Origin: Nevskia sp.
GTDB lineage: Bacteria; Pseudomonadota; Gammaproteobacteria; Nevskiales; Nevskiaceae
Reading direction: 5' to 3'
NCBI GenBank assembly: GCA_023229645.1
Contig: JALNYU010000011.1
Span: forward strand, 1-64,000
DNA length: 64,000 nucleotides
In this document: in pieces, positions 36,166-45,381 of the stretch
Layout of the letters: each line of letters opens with the position of its first letter
Numbering within the stretch: the stretch's first letter is position 1
Notes under the pieces: generated by a model
Told to the model about the DNA's origin: nothing
The model's input: only the letters and a program-made list of their open reading frames with translations
The model's database searches: none
Translations under genes and position numbers: made by a program

Positions 36166-37517
36166 ATTTACCTGTTCTTTTGCTTGCGATCGCCGTTTCG
36201 GCCGCGGTCGGCGCCTTAGTCGCCTGGGGTTGGCTCAGCACGCGGCTTAGCGCCGAACGTGCTGAAAGCGTGCGCGCGCAGGCACAACTCGCCGAGCGTT
36301 TGCGTGGTCTGGAGGCTGCGGCCACCCAGGCCGACGACGCCACACATGCAACCCGAGCTGAGGCCGCCAAAGCGCAAGAGGAATTACTGCGTGCGGCGGG
36401 CGATGTCGCACGCCTCAACACGCTGCTGCAGAAAGAGCGCGAGTCGGCTGGTGAAAAGCTGCAGTTGCTGGAGCAAGCGCGCGATGAGATGACGCTGCGC
36501 TTCAAGCAGCTTTCGCAGGAAATTCTTGAAGATAAATCCCGCCGCTTTACCGAGCAGAACCAGCAGAATTTGCAATTACTGTTGCAGCCGCTGCGGGAAA
36601 AGCTGCTCGGCTTTGAGCAACAGGTCAAGCAGGCGTATGAATCGGATACGCGTGACCGCGTGGCCTTGAAGGAGCAGATTACGCAGCTCTCGGCTTTGAA
36701 TCAGAAAGTGTCGGCAGAGGCAAATAGTCTGGCCTTGGCGCTACGCGGCGAGACCAAAACGCAGGGTAACTGGGGGGAGCTGATTTTAGAGCGCATTCTC
36801 GAATTGTCGGGCCTCGAAAAAGGCCGAGAATACGAAACCCAGTTTGCGACGCGCGATGAGGCTGGAAGCCGGCGCCATCCGGATGTGATCGTGCACTTGC
36901 CCGGCGGCAGGGACATCGTGATTGACGCCAAAGTGTCGCTCACCGCACACGCCAATCTTAGCGCCGCGGCTGATGACGCTGCCCGGGCGGCAGCGCTCGC
37001 CGCACACGTCAGTTCGGTGCGTAAGCACATTCGTGAACTTGGCGATAAAGACTATCACCGGCTCGAAGGCGTCGGCACGTTGGATTTCGTGCTGATGTTT
37101 ATCCCGAACGAAGCGGCTTATATCGAAGCCGTACGCGCGGAGCCGGCGCTGTATGAAGAGGCCCTGAAATACAATATCGGCTTGGTGTGCCCATCAACGT
37201 TGTTGCCGACGTTACGCACAGTCGACAACCTCTGGCAGACCGAGCGGCAGAGCCGAAACGCCCTGGCGATCGCGGAAGAGGCCGGCAAGTTGTATGACAA
37301 GTTTGTCGGTTTTGACCAAGATCTGAACCAAATCGGCGCCGCCTTGGCTAAAGCGACGAAAAGCTATGACGATGCCCGCGGTAAGTTGTCGTCCGGGCGC
37401 GGCAACGTCGTCAGCAAGGTGGAGCTGCTCAAAAAAATGGGCGCAAAAGCCAGCAAACAACTGCCAGAAGGCCTCTTGCACCAGGCCTTGCCAGACGGCC
37501 CAACTGATGCCGAATAG
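36162..37517 (+). CDS. rmuC: DNA recombination protein RmuC
   Basis: A 451-residue RmuC-family protein, linked to limiting inversions at short repeats. An N-terminal membrane helix (about 3-25, LPVLLLAIAVSAAVGALVAW) is followed by a long coiled coil (about 28-190), then the nuclease-like core with GNWGELILERILELSGL, HPDVIVHLPGGRDIVIDAKVSL and ALKYNIGLVCPSTLLPTLRTV. The start is TTG at 36162, overlapping the stop of the HNH gene (TTGA). The pairing of an HNH protein with RmuC suggests a shared link to DNA, but this is inference. Confidence 0.93.
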   Translation: MNLPVLLLAIAVSAAVGALVAWGWLSTRLSAERAESVRAQAQLAERLRGLEAAATQADDATHATRAEAAKAQEELLRAAGDVARLNTLLQKERESAGEKLQLLEQARDEMTLRFKQLSQEILEDKSRRFTEQNQQNLQLLLQPLREKLLGFEQQVKQAYESDTRDRVALKEQITQLSALNQKVSAEANSLALALRGETKTQGNWGELILERILELSGLEKGREYETQFATRDEAGSRRHPDVIVHLPGGRDIVIDAKVSLTAHANLSAAADDAARAAALAAHVSSVRKHIRELGDKDYHRLEGVGTLDFVLMFIPNEAAYIEAVRAEPALYEEALKYNIGLVCPSTLLPTLRTVDNLWQTERQSRNALAIAEEAGKLYDKFVGFDQDLNQIGAALAKATKSYDDARGKLSSGRGNVVSKVELLKKMGAKASKQLPEGLLHQALPDGPTDAE

Positions 37518-37694
37518 TCATGTGCTGCCGTTCGCTATGCGAACGCGCGCCACACGGCGAAACGTACTTTTTCGCAGTGAGCATCGTACTTTCGAGGCGT
37601 AAAAAAACGCGGCCTTTTCGAGGCGATGCGTGCTATATGGCGCCCAGTTACTGCCGCTTCCTGAGCTAGACTATGCACATCTCAGGAGAATCTC

Positions 37695-38810
37695 ATGCTT
37701 ATCGGTGTTCCTAAAGAAATTAAAGTTCATGAATACCGCGTCGGTTTGACGCCGAGCGGGGTGCGGGAATTGGTGGCGCACGGTCATCAAGTCATGATTC
37801 AAACGCAGGCCGGCAGCGGTATCGGCCTTAGCGATGCATCTTACGTTGCTGCAGGCGCTGAAATCGTTCCCGATGCGGCGACCGTTTTCGCCCGCGCGGA
37901 GATGGTTATTAAGGTCAAAGAACCGCAGCCGGTTGAATGCAAAATGCTGCGCGATGGTCAGATCCTGTTTACTTATCTACACCTTGCACCGGATCCAGAA
38001 CAGACGCGGGGCTTAATCGCCTCCGGCTGTGTCGCAATCGCCTATGAAACCGTCACTGACGGTCGTGGTGGCTTGCCACTGTTGGCGCCGATGAGTGAAG
38101 TCGCCGGCCGCATGTCGATCCAAGCGGGCGCCCACGCGCTCGAAAAAGCCCAGGGTGGTACCGGCGTGTTGTTGGGCGGCGTGCCCGGCGTTGCCGCAGC
38201 GGATGTCGTGGTGATCGGGGGCGGCGTTGTCGGCTATAACGCGGCGCGCATAGCTGTAGGTATGGGGGCAAACGTGACGATTCTTGATCGTTCGCTGCCG
38301 CGTTTGAATTGGCTCGACACAACCTTCGACGGTCGCTTGAAAACACTGTTCTCGACGGTAGACGCGTTGGAGCAGGCCGTGACGCAAGCTGATCTCGTGA
38401 TCGGCGCGGTGCTGGTCCCGGGGGCGGCGGCGCCGAAGTTGGTGACCCGTGCAATGTTGAAGCAGATGCGGCCGGGGTCGGTTGTTGTTGACGTGGCGAT
38501 CGACCAAGGCGGCTGCTTTGAAACCTCGCATGCGACCACACACCAAAATCCGACGTATACCGAAGAAGGGGTGGTGCATTACTGCGTTGCCAATATGCCG
38601 GGTGGTGTTGCCCGGACGTCGACATTTGCGCTGACTAACGCCACGTTGCCGTATGCCATCGCGCTCGCCGATAAGGGCCATCGCAAGGCGCTGTTGGATG
38701 ATGCGAATCTCTGCGAAGGCCTAAACGTGCATCGTGGCAACGTCACGTATAAGGCGGTTGCCGATGCATTAGGTACGGCCTATCAAGCACCGCACGACGC
38801 CCTGCAATAA
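37695..38810 (+). CDS. ald: Alanine dehydrogenase
   Basis: NAD-dependent interconversion of alanine and pyruvate. The 371-residue protein starts MLIGVPKEIKVHEYRVGLTP; Arg15 and Lys75 (VIKVKEPQP) are the expected substrate residues. The NAD-binding motif VVVIGGGVVGYNAARIA is near 173-189. The end of the protein (HRGNVTYKAVADALG) is typical. ATG 37695 is preceded by CTCAGGAG. It is monocistronic, with a TetR gene convergent downstream. Together with AlaC it gives the cell two routes between pyruvate and alanine. Confidence 0.96.
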   Translation: MLIGVPKEIKVHEYRVGLTPSGVRELVAHGHQVMIQTQAGSGIGLSDASYVAAGAEIVPDAATVFARAEMVIKVKEPQPVECKMLRDGQILFTYLHLAPDPEQTRGLIASGCVAIAYETVTDGRGGLPLLAPMSEVAGRMSIQAGAHALEKAQGGTGVLLGGVPGVAAADVVVIGGGVVGYNAARIAVGMGANVTILDRSLPRLNWLDTTFDGRLKTLFSTVDALEQAVTQADLVIGAVLVPGAAAPKLVTRAMLKQMRPGSVVVDVAIDQGGCFETSHATTHQNPTYTEEGVVHYCVANMPGGVARTSTFALTNATLPYAIALADKGHRKALLDDANLCEGLNVHRGNVTYKAVADALGTAYQAPHDALQ

Positions 38811-38833
38811 ACGCGAGCGTCATCTGCACACTG

Positions 38834-38875
38834 CACAACGCTCGGATTAACGCATCAAAAAATCCGGGCGTTGTG
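38834..38875. terminator. Hairpin between convergent ald and tetR genes
   Basis: A 15-bp stem (CACAACGCTCGGATT / AATCCGGGCGTTGTG, one T-G pair) with a 12-base loop containing AAAAA. It lies 24 bases past ald and 16 bases past the tetR stop and probably serves both genes. Confidence 0.7.
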
Positions 38876-38890
38876 TGATTTGCAGCAACT

Positions 38891-39490
38891 TTAGCCGCTG
38901 GCCGCGGATTTTGCCGGCAAGTTGCAGCTCAAAAGAGCAACGAAAAACTCCGCTGCGGCGTCCAACGGCGCTGCCGAACGGTAGGCACGGGTCATTGAAC
39001 GCGAGCCGCTGAGTGTTGCCATCAGTGTGGTCGCGTAGGCGCGGGCCAGCTCCCGAGTATCGAAAGCTGATGCAACGCCATCGGCGATGACTTCGATCCA
39101 ACTATCCAGGACGCGGGCTACAGCCGGAGCCATAATCGAATCTGCGCCCATTTCGCCGCCGAGGTTGGTGGCAACACAGCCTGCGTTAAATTCGCTGCGC
39201 GTCAGCTCCCGCGCTGTTCCAATGAACACCGCGCGGACAAACGTTGCCGGATCGTTGGGCGTCTCCTGCAGACGTTTTTTCAGCCAGTTGGCGACTTGCT
39301 CGCCGTATACGGCCAGTGCTTCTAGCGCGAGCTGCTCCTTGCCACCGGGAAAGTGGAAATAAAACGAGCCTTTCGGCGCGCCGCTTTCCGTTAGCAACTG
39401 AGTTAAGCCGGTACCTGCATAGCCTTGCGCCCGAAACAAACGGATGGCGGTATCGATCGCGTCCTGGCGCGCATGTGTGGTTCTCGACAT
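38891..39490 (-). CDS. TetR-family regulator (LmrA/YxaF-like)
   Basis: The 199-residue protein has a TetR DNA-binding domain at about 8-55, with SGAPKGSFYFHFPGGKEQLALEAL as its recognition region; the F-H-F-P-G-G-K-E wording is that of the LmrA/YxaF branch. The rest is a helical ligand-binding domain. It is divergent from a small membrane-protein gene starting 140 bases away, which it may regulate. A sequence with AACGTT flanked by partial repeats lies in the interval 39560-39600, but no clear operator was defined. Confidence 0.88.
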   Translation of the reverse strand: MSRTTHARQDAIDTAIRLFRAQGYAGTGLTQLLTESGAPKGSFYFHFPGGKEQLALEALAVYGEQVANWLKKRLQETPNDPATFVRAVFIGTARELTRSEFNAGCVATNLGGEMGADSIMAPAVARVLDSWIEVIADGVASAFDTRELARAYATTLMATLSGSRSMTRAYRSAAPLDAAAEFFVALLSCNLPAKSAASG

Positions 39491-39629
39491 TTTTATCTAC
39501 TCGATTAGCTGCGAACGCTTGCAGAGATACTACGCATAGAATAAGGTGATTGCCATAGTATGGCGAATGACCTACTATACCAGAACAAACGTTCGGTTAG
39601 TTTATTTTTTTGCCGTGGTGGAGTCGATC

Positions 39630-40076
39630 ATGAAATGCATAAACCGTTTTGCTCGGCTGGTTGCGGTATTCAATGGCCTGATACTGCTGAGTCTTGGCGC
39701 GCGGATTGAGTCCGCCCCGGATGTCTTTGCCCAAGCGTTGGCACAAATTCCGGCGGATCCAGCGCGAATTAGTCAGCTCGCGACGTTGCACAGCGTTTCG
39801 TTCTTCGCACTCGGGTTCGGCGCGCTCGTTGCTGCTGCGTTGCCAGGCGTTGCCCGGTGGTTATTGCTGATCGTGCTGAGCGGCGCGGGTGTTGTGGCCT
39901 ATGCGCAACTGTGGCAGTTGGATTGGCAACTGGAACACCTCTACACCCGAATCCTCGCCGGCCTGCTCGTGTTTAACGGGATCAGCGCGGCGTTTTACAG
40001 CGGCTGGTCGATTGCGGCACAACTGCACCGTTCGCGCTGGCGTAAATACGGGGGCCAGCAGGCAGTAGCCCGCTGA
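39630..40076 (+). CDS. Small integral membrane protein, DUF4345-like
   Basis: ATG 39630 with GGTGGAG nearby gives 148 residues; the frame is open 28 codons further upstream, but that part overlaps the regulatory interval. Four hydrophobic segments are seen (about 9-26, 55-73, 79-97 and 110-128), with short polar loops, and a basic C-terminus. The overall look is of the DUF4345/four-helix small membrane protein class, an assignment made by shape, not by a motif. It is divergent from a TetR gene, an arrangement common for inducible membrane proteins. Confidence 0.6.
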   Translation: MKCINRFARLVAVFNGLILLSLGARIESAPDVFAQALAQIPADPARISQLATLHSVSFFALGFGALVAAALPGVARWLLLIVLSGAGVVAYAQLWQLDWQLEHLYTRILAGLLVFNGISAAFYSGWSIAAQLHRSRWRKYGGQQAVAR

Positions 40077-40099
40077 GCGCGGTCAGCGGGCGGCATGGC

Positions 40100-40705
40100 C
40101 TACGAGCAGTTGTCTTTATTGCCTTTGATTTGGTTCTGCAGTAGCGCGAGCAGGCCGTCAAAACCGCCCGCCTTGTAAGCTTTATCGTATTGCGTTGAAC
40201 GCAGCGCGAGATCACTGACGCCTTCGGCGACGACATTGATGACACGCCATTCGCCAGCCGTGTCGTGCAGTACGTAGTCGAGCGTCACCGGCGCGCCGCT
40301 ACCTGGCGTCAGCTTGCTATGGACGAGGCGCGTGCCGTCGGGAAGGTCTTGCGTATCCAGCGTTGCGAACGTTTCCCCGCCGAATTTTGAAAACTGCGCG
40401 GCATAGGTGCTGATAACCAATTCACGGAACGTATCGCTAAATTGTTTCCGTTGTTCCGGCGTCAGCGCCGCCCACTGCCGGCGTAAAACCCGTTGGGTCA
40501 AAAACGCAAGATCGAAGTTGGCGTCAACCGCCGGCGTCACCTGGCGAGTCCGACCGACGCAGGCCAGCTTGCTGCCGTTGCGCATATTGTCGAGCAGAAC
40601 GGCGTGGAACGCCGTGATGCTATCGGCGGGAACCGTGGCAGCGCTGGCGAGCGGGGCAAAGGAAAAGACAAATAAGCTGAGACAGATTACGAGAGTGCGT
40701 AGCAT
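40100..40705 (-). CDS. MlaC/Ttg2D/HpnM-type periplasmic lipid-binding protein
   Basis: The product (201 residues from ATG 40703-40705) has a signal peptide at 1-22 (MLRTLVICLSLFVFSFAPLASA) and the MlaC fold, seen in LTQRVLRRQWAALTPEQRKQFSDTF and the later strand DYVLHDTAGEWRVINVVAEGVS. MlaC proteins carry phospholipids across the periplasm; the HpnM branch accompanies the RND-like HpnN. Here it is divergent from an HpnN homologue 97 bases away, so HpnM-like function is the better guess. The C-terminus has a Cys (NKDNCS) of unknown meaning. Confidence 0.85.
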   Translation of the reverse strand: MLRTLVICLSLFVFSFAPLASAATVPADSITAFHAVLLDNMRNGSKLACVGRTRQVTPAVDANFDLAFLTQRVLRRQWAALTPEQRKQFSDTFRELVISTYAAQFSKFGGETFATLDTQDLPDGTRLVHSKLTPGSGAPVTLDYVLHDTAGEWRVINVVAEGVSDLALRSTQYDKAYKAGGFDGLLALLQNQIKGNKDNCS

Positions 40706-40802
40706 CGGAGACAATAAGGGGCCGGTACTCGCGCGAATCGCGCGTGGCCGTAGGACTGGGAAATTACAGGTTGGTTCAGCGTAGCACAGGAGTTCAAGTT
40801 TG

Positions 40803-43433
40803 ATGAGTCGTCTTCTCGCGTCGTGGGTTGAGTTCATGCAGCGCCGCGCGGTACCGGTGGTTTTGATCGCGGTGGTGTTTGGCGTGGGGCTGGCGACGTA
40901 TACGGCGAAGTATCTGAGCGTTGATACCGATAACCGCAATCTGCTTTCAGCGGATCTCGCCTGGCGTAAAGCCGAGACCGAACTGGCGCGCCTGTTCCCG
41001 AACCTGGGCGACACGCTGGTCATCGTGATCGAAGGCAAAACGCCAGAGGCGATTGCTGCTGCGCAAGAACAACTGGTCGCTGCCCTGCGCCCTCGCACTG
41101 ACCTTTACGATGAAGTTTTTGCGGTCGAAACCGAGCCGTACTTCCGGCGCAATGGCCTGATGTTTTTGGAGCCGCCGGTGTTGCAGAAGCTGGCCGATTC
41201 GCTCACCCAGGCGCAGCCTTTCCTCGGCACGCTGGGCCAAGATCCGAGCTTGCACGGCTTATTCACCTTGCTTGGTCGCGCGTTGGACGCGCCCGGCGGG
41301 CAGGATTTTGATCTTTCGCCAGCGTTTAGCCGCATCGGTGACGCTGTTGCTGCGACACGCGAAGGCAAGATCGCACCGTTGTCCTGGCAGGGCTTGATTG
41401 GCGATGACGTCAGTAATCTTGGCGGTAGTCGCCGATTCATTGAACTCGGCGCCAAGCTCGATTACAGCCAATTACTTCCTGCTGAAGCGCCGATTGAAGC
41501 GGCGCGGAAAGCGGTGCGCGATCTCCATCTTGATGCCGAACACGGCCTGCGCGTGCGGCTGACTGGCACCGTTGCGATGGAGCACGAGGAAATCCAGACG
41601 GCCTTCGCTGGCGCGGGCTTAGCGCTCGGCTTGGCGATGCTGATGGCGGCGGTGCTGCTGTATCTGGCGTTGCGTTCCGTGCGCTTGGTGTTAGCGGCGG
41701 TGCTAACGTTGATTTACGGTTTGATCGCCACGTCGGCTTTTGCGACGTTGGCGATCGGTCATTTAAATCTGATTTCGGTCGCGTTCGGCGTGCTGTACGT
41801 TGGTCTTGGGCTCGACTACGCGCTTTACCTTTGCATGCAGTACCGCGAACGCTTAGGGCAAGGCATGGCGGCGGGGTCGGCGTTGTCACAATCGGCGGCC
41901 GATGTCGGCGGCTATATGGCCGTCTGCGCAGCAACCTGCTCGCTGGGGTTCTTTGCGTTCATCCCAACCGCATTCACCGGCATCGGCGAACTCGGCATCA
42001 TTTCCGGCGCCGGGATGTTTATCAGTCTGTTTCTGAGTCTGAGCTTGCTGCCAGCGCTGATTAAGCTATTCGCGCCGGATCCGCGTCGCCTCGCATGGCA
42101 GCCGGTAACTGGCGGTGCGTTGTCGCGCGCGCTGGCGTGGCCCTATACCCATGCCCGGCCGATTTGGGCGGTGACGATTGTGCTGACGATCGCCGCGCTG
42201 TTTCTCGTGCCACATGCACGCTTCGACAGTGATCCGCTAAAGCTGCGCGATCAAAAAAGTGAGGCTTTGTCGACGTTCCTGGAACTGCGACAAGATCCGA
42301 ATATTCCGACGTTGACACTATCGGCATTGGCGCCGGATGCCGACGCGGCGCGTGCGTTATCGAAGCAGCTTTCGGCGTTACCGCTGGTTGGTCGGGTGTT
42401 GAGCCTGCCGGACTTTGTGCCGGTGGACCAAGATCAAAAGCTGCCAATTATCGAAGATCTGGTGTTTTCATTAGGGCCGCAATTGGCGTCAGCACCGGCG
42501 CCGACAGAGCCGGCGGTGAACCCGGAGGACGGCGCAAGTCTGCAAGCGCTGCGCAGCGCATTCGCGACGTATTTGCAGCTGCACGCAGCCGACGCGCCCG
42601 CCGCGGCGAAAGCGCTGAGCGAACAATTGGATGCCTTCGATGCCGTACTCGTACAGGCTAGCGATGCCGATAAAGCGACGTTGATGGCCGGGCTCCGCGC
42701 GAACTTGCTCGGTACCTTACCCGCACAGCTCGCCGGTTTGAAAGACGCGCTGCAGGCGCAGCTGGTCAGCGAAAGTGACATTCCGGCGGCATTGGCGCAC
42801 CGTTGGCGCGCTGCCGACGGCCGTTACCGGGTCGAAATCGCTCCGAAAGAAGTGCTCGACAACACTGAGCGTACGCAGCAATTTTTGGATCAAGTGTTGC
42901 CGCTGGCGCCGACTGCGGTCGGTGCGCCGCTGACCCAGAACGAAGCGGGCCGTGCAGTGGTGCGGGCGTTCCAGCAAGCGTTTGCGAGTTCCTTAGTGGT
43001 CATTACCTTACTGTTGCTAGTTTTGCTGCGCAGCATAATCGACGCGTTGTTAGTGCTGGTGCCGCTCATTTTGGCGGGCTTGCTGACGGTCGCAACCTCG
43101 GTGCTGTTCGACGTGCCCTTTAACTTCGCCAATGTCATCGCACTGCCGCTTATTTTGGGCGTCGGCGTTGATTACGGCGTCTACCTCGTGCAGCGCGGGC
43201 GCGACGCCGCAGATGGCAGCTTGTTGCGGACCGGCACGGCACGCGCGGTGCTATTCGGCGCGTTGATCACAATGGCCAACTTCGGCAATCTGGCATTCGC
43301 CAAGCACCCTGGCATGGTCAGCATGGGCATTTTGCTAACGTTGGGGTTGGCAATGACGCTGCTCTGCGCACTGGTACTGCTGCCGAGCTTGTTGTCGTGG
43401 CGTTATCGTCAACGGCAACGCGCGGCCGCCTGA
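40803..43433 (+). CDS. hpnN: MMPL/RND-type transporter, HpnN family
   Basis: This 876-residue inner-membrane protein has two repeats of the RND layout: one N-terminal helix (about 16-34), a large periplasmic domain, then a block of five helices (about 270-420), and the same again (helix near 455, second domain, helices about 720-870). The wording SVDTDNRNLLSADLAWRKAE at the N-terminus is typical of HpnN, which moves hopanoids to the outer membrane in Rhodopseudomonas. No hopanoid synthesis gene is in the window; homologues in hopanoid-free bacteria exist and the cargo there is uncertain. ATG 40803 has AGGAG ten bases upstream. Confidence 0.85.
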   Translation: MSRLLASWVEFMQRRAVPVVLIAVVFGVGLATYTAKYLSVDTDNRNLLSADLAWRKAETELARLFPNLGDTLVIVIEGKTPEAIAAAQEQLVAALRPRTDLYDEVFAVETEPYFRRNGLMFLEPPVLQKLADSLTQAQPFLGTLGQDPSLHGLFTLLGRALDAPGGQDFDLSPAFSRIGDAVAATREGKIAPLSWQGLIGDDVSNLGGSRRFIELGAKLDYSQLLPAEAPIEAARKAVRDLHLDAEHGLRVRLTGTVAMEHEEIQTAFAGAGLALGLAMLMAAVLLYLALRSVRLVLAAVLTLIYGLIATSAFATLAIGHLNLISVAFGVLYVGLGLDYALYLCMQYRERLGQGMAAGSALSQSAADVGGYMAVCAATCSLGFFAFIPTAFTGIGELGIISGAGMFISLFLSLSLLPALIKLFAPDPRRLAWQPVTGGALSRALAWPYTHARPIWAVTIVLTIAALFLVPHARFDSDPLKLRDQKSEALSTFLELRQDPNIPTLTLSALAPDADAARALSKQLSALPLVGRVLSLPDFVPVDQDQKLPIIEDLVFSLGPQLASAPAPTEPAVNPEDGASLQALRSAFATYLQLHAADAPAAAKALSEQLDAFDAVLVQASDADKATLMAGLRANLLGTLPAQLAGLKDALQAQLVSESDIPAALAHRWRAADGRYRVEIAPKEVLDNTERTQQFLDQVLPLAPTAVGAPLTQNEAGRAVVRAFQQAFASSLVVITLLLLVLLRSIIDALLVLVPLILAGLLTVATSVLFDVPFNFANVIALPLILGVGVDYGVYLVQRGRDAADGSLLRTGTARAVLFGALITMANFGNLAFAKHPGMVSMGILLTLGLAMTLLCALVLLPSLLSWRYRQRQRAAA

Positions 43434-43464
43434 ATTTGAATCGTATCTGTCCATAGGAATACCG

Positions 43465-44004
43465 ATGTCATTAGGAATCGCGGTGCTGACTGTTTCCGAT
43501 ACCCGCACGCTCGCGGAAGATAAATCCGGCAATCTGCTGGTCGAGCGCGTCACCGCTGCCGGACATCGGCTGGCAGCCCGGGAAATTCGCAGCGACGATC
43601 GCTACGGCATTCGCGCGCAGCTCAGCCAATGGCTGATTGATCCACTAGTGGATGCCGTCCTGATCACTGGCGGCACCGGACTCACTGGTCGTGATCTTGT
43701 GCCGGAAGCGGTGCTGCCGTTGTTGGATCGCATCACCGACGGCTTTGGCGAATTATTTCGGTGGTTGTCGTACCAGGATGTCGGTACCTCGGCGATCCAG
43801 TCGCGTGCGCTTGCCGGCAGCGCGAACGGCCGGCTGGTGTTTTGTCTCCCGGGTTCGCGTGGCGCCTGCGAATTGGCCTGGGACAAAATCATCGGTCTGC
43901 AATTGGATACAGCGACCCGACCGTGCAATTTGGCCGACTTGATTCCCCGCATGCGTGAACCAGAAGATCGGCCGGCCTTGAAGCGGCCTTCAAATCGGGA
44001 TTAA
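43465..44004 (+). CDS. moaB: Molybdenum cofactor biosynthesis protein B
   Basis: A 179-residue MogA/MoaB-family protein involved in molybdopterin adenylylation. Motifs are VLTVSDTRTLAEDKSGNLL near 7-25, the ligand-binding TGGTGLTGRDLVPEA near 70-84, and FCLPGSRGACELAWDKII near 129-146. It lies 31 bases after hpnN, so it might be read on the same transcript, though the functions are unrelated. It ends four bases before the convergent diguanylate cyclase gene. Confidence 0.92.
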   Translation: MSLGIAVLTVSDTRTLAEDKSGNLLVERVTAAGHRLAAREIRSDDRYGIRAQLSQWLIDPLVDAVLITGGTGLTGRDLVPEAVLPLLDRITDGFGELFRWLSYQDVGTSAIQSRALAGSANGRLVFCLPGSRGACELAWDKIIGLQLDTATRPCNLADLIPRMREPEDRPALKRPSNRD

Positions 44005-44008
44005 TCCG

Positions 44009-45115
44009 CTAGCCGAATTCGATGCGATTGCGGCCAAGCGCCTTTGCGCGATACAGCGCTTGATCAGCGCGGCGAACAAGGTCAACTGCTGACTCATCGG
44101 GGCGAAGTTCGGCAATGCCTGCTGATACGGTCGTCCCGATGTCATGCCCCTCGATCTGGTGGCGTTGCCGTTCGAAGGCTTGCCGTATGTGCTCTGCCTG
44201 GTCTTGCGCCGCCTTTAGAGTTGCGTTTGGCATCAGTAGCAGAAATTCTTCGCCGCCGTAGCGCGCGAAGACATCGTCTGGCGGGAGGTCATTGGCGGCT
44301 GTCCGCGCAAAGGCTTGGATGACGACGTCACCGCCGTCGTGCCCACATAGGTCGTTGATTTGCTTGAAGCCATCAAGATCAAACAAGCAAACGCAGCATG
44401 ACAAACCACGCGTCTTCGCGTCAGCAAGCCGCTCGCGCAGCGCTTCGAGTATGAAGCGGCGGTTGTAGACGCCGGTCAGGCTATCATGGCTTGCCGCATG
44501 GCTAACTTCGGCGAATAAGACTTGAAGTTCCGCGTTGCTGTTCGCTAATTGACGCCGAAGCCGGCCAAATTCGCCGGCAGTCCAGCTGAGCGCAGGCAGG
44601 AAAAAAGCGAAATTTAGCCAAAGCAGTAATTCGTATTCCAACCGATATGCAGTGCCGTCGACGATGCGTGCGAGCGGGATCGTCAGGGCATATGCCAGCA
44701 GCGTGGTAAAGGTCAGCATGCGCAACGCACGGCCCGATAACTTGAAGCCGCCGAAGACAAAAATCATCATCAGCGAAAGCACCCAGAAGCTTCGCGCGGA
44801 TCCAGCGAAAATCTGACAAATCAAGACAATGGCAATTGCAACTATAGTCTGCATCAGCGACAAACTGCGATCCTTGAAGCGCAGGTTGAGGCCGGTTCGG
44901 AACGCGCAATAAAAAAATAGGTTGGCGCCGATGATGAGCGCGGCGTACAGCTGCAAAACAAAAGTGGGGCTGACGCCAACGGCGGCTGCAAACGCAATCG
45001 GGATTAACGCGGCAAAATAATTGCTCGACGTCCTGAGATAGCGTTTGATTCGTGCATGCTGCTGCGTGGCCTCATCTGGCCCGAGCAGCCACCGCTTCAA
45101 AAACGCGCTCAGCAA
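44009..45115 (-). CDS. Membrane-bound diguanylate cyclase (GGDEF)
   Basis: The 368-residue protein has five to six membrane helices in the first 190 residues and a GGDEF domain after about 205, with the active-site loop ARYGGEEFLLLMP; it should make cyclic di-GMP. The inhibitory I-site (RxxD five residues before GGEEF) reads PPDD, so product inhibition is probably absent. The start is TTG at 45113-45115, supported by GGAGG six bases upstream. No EAL domain or sensor domain other than the membrane part is present. The gene is monocistronic. Confidence 0.9.
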   Translation of the reverse strand: MLSAFLKRWLLGPDEATQQHARIKRYLRTSSNYFAALIPIAFAAAVGVSPTFVLQLYAALIIGANLFFYCAFRTGLNLRFKDRSLSLMQTIVAIAIVLICQIFAGSARSFWVLSLMMIFVFGGFKLSGRALRMLTFTTLLAYALTIPLARIVDGTAYRLEYELLLWLNFAFFLPALSWTAGEFGRLRRQLANSNAELQVLFAEVSHAASHDSLTGVYNRRFILEALRERLADAKTRGLSCCVCLFDLDGFKQINDLCGHDGGDVVIQAFARTAANDLPPDDVFARYGGEEFLLLMPNATLKAAQDQAEHIRQAFERQRHQIEGHDIGTTVSAGIAELRPDESAVDLVRRADQALYRAKALGRNRIEFG

Positions 45116-45381
45116 ACAGCACCTCCAATACGGCGGCCGGATAGCTGGTGCCGTGAGCTTCGAATTTTATTAGTATCTCAAGAGACTGAATATACAGAAA
45201 TTATCTCATATTCAAAGCAGTATAGGCGGTGCGCTTGATCGGCGGGATCGGCAGCACTTGTATTCGCCGTGTGGTAGCCGCTTTCGGCACCGGCCGAATC
45301 AGCATAGTGATGGCAAAAAAGCAGCACCTTAGAGAAAATCTAATTTGTAATTCGGCCCCTAAATTAGGAAGCAGCCTCAAT

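Noticed and set aside
45187..45214. TGAATAT/ATATTCA inverted repeat upstream of the diguanylate cyclase gene
   Set aside because: Only 7 bp in an AT-rich stretch; it can arise by chance and has no further support.
45229..45381. Upstream extension of the oxygenase gene
   Set aside because: The extra 51 codons are AT-rich, without family resemblance, and start inside a likely promoter region.
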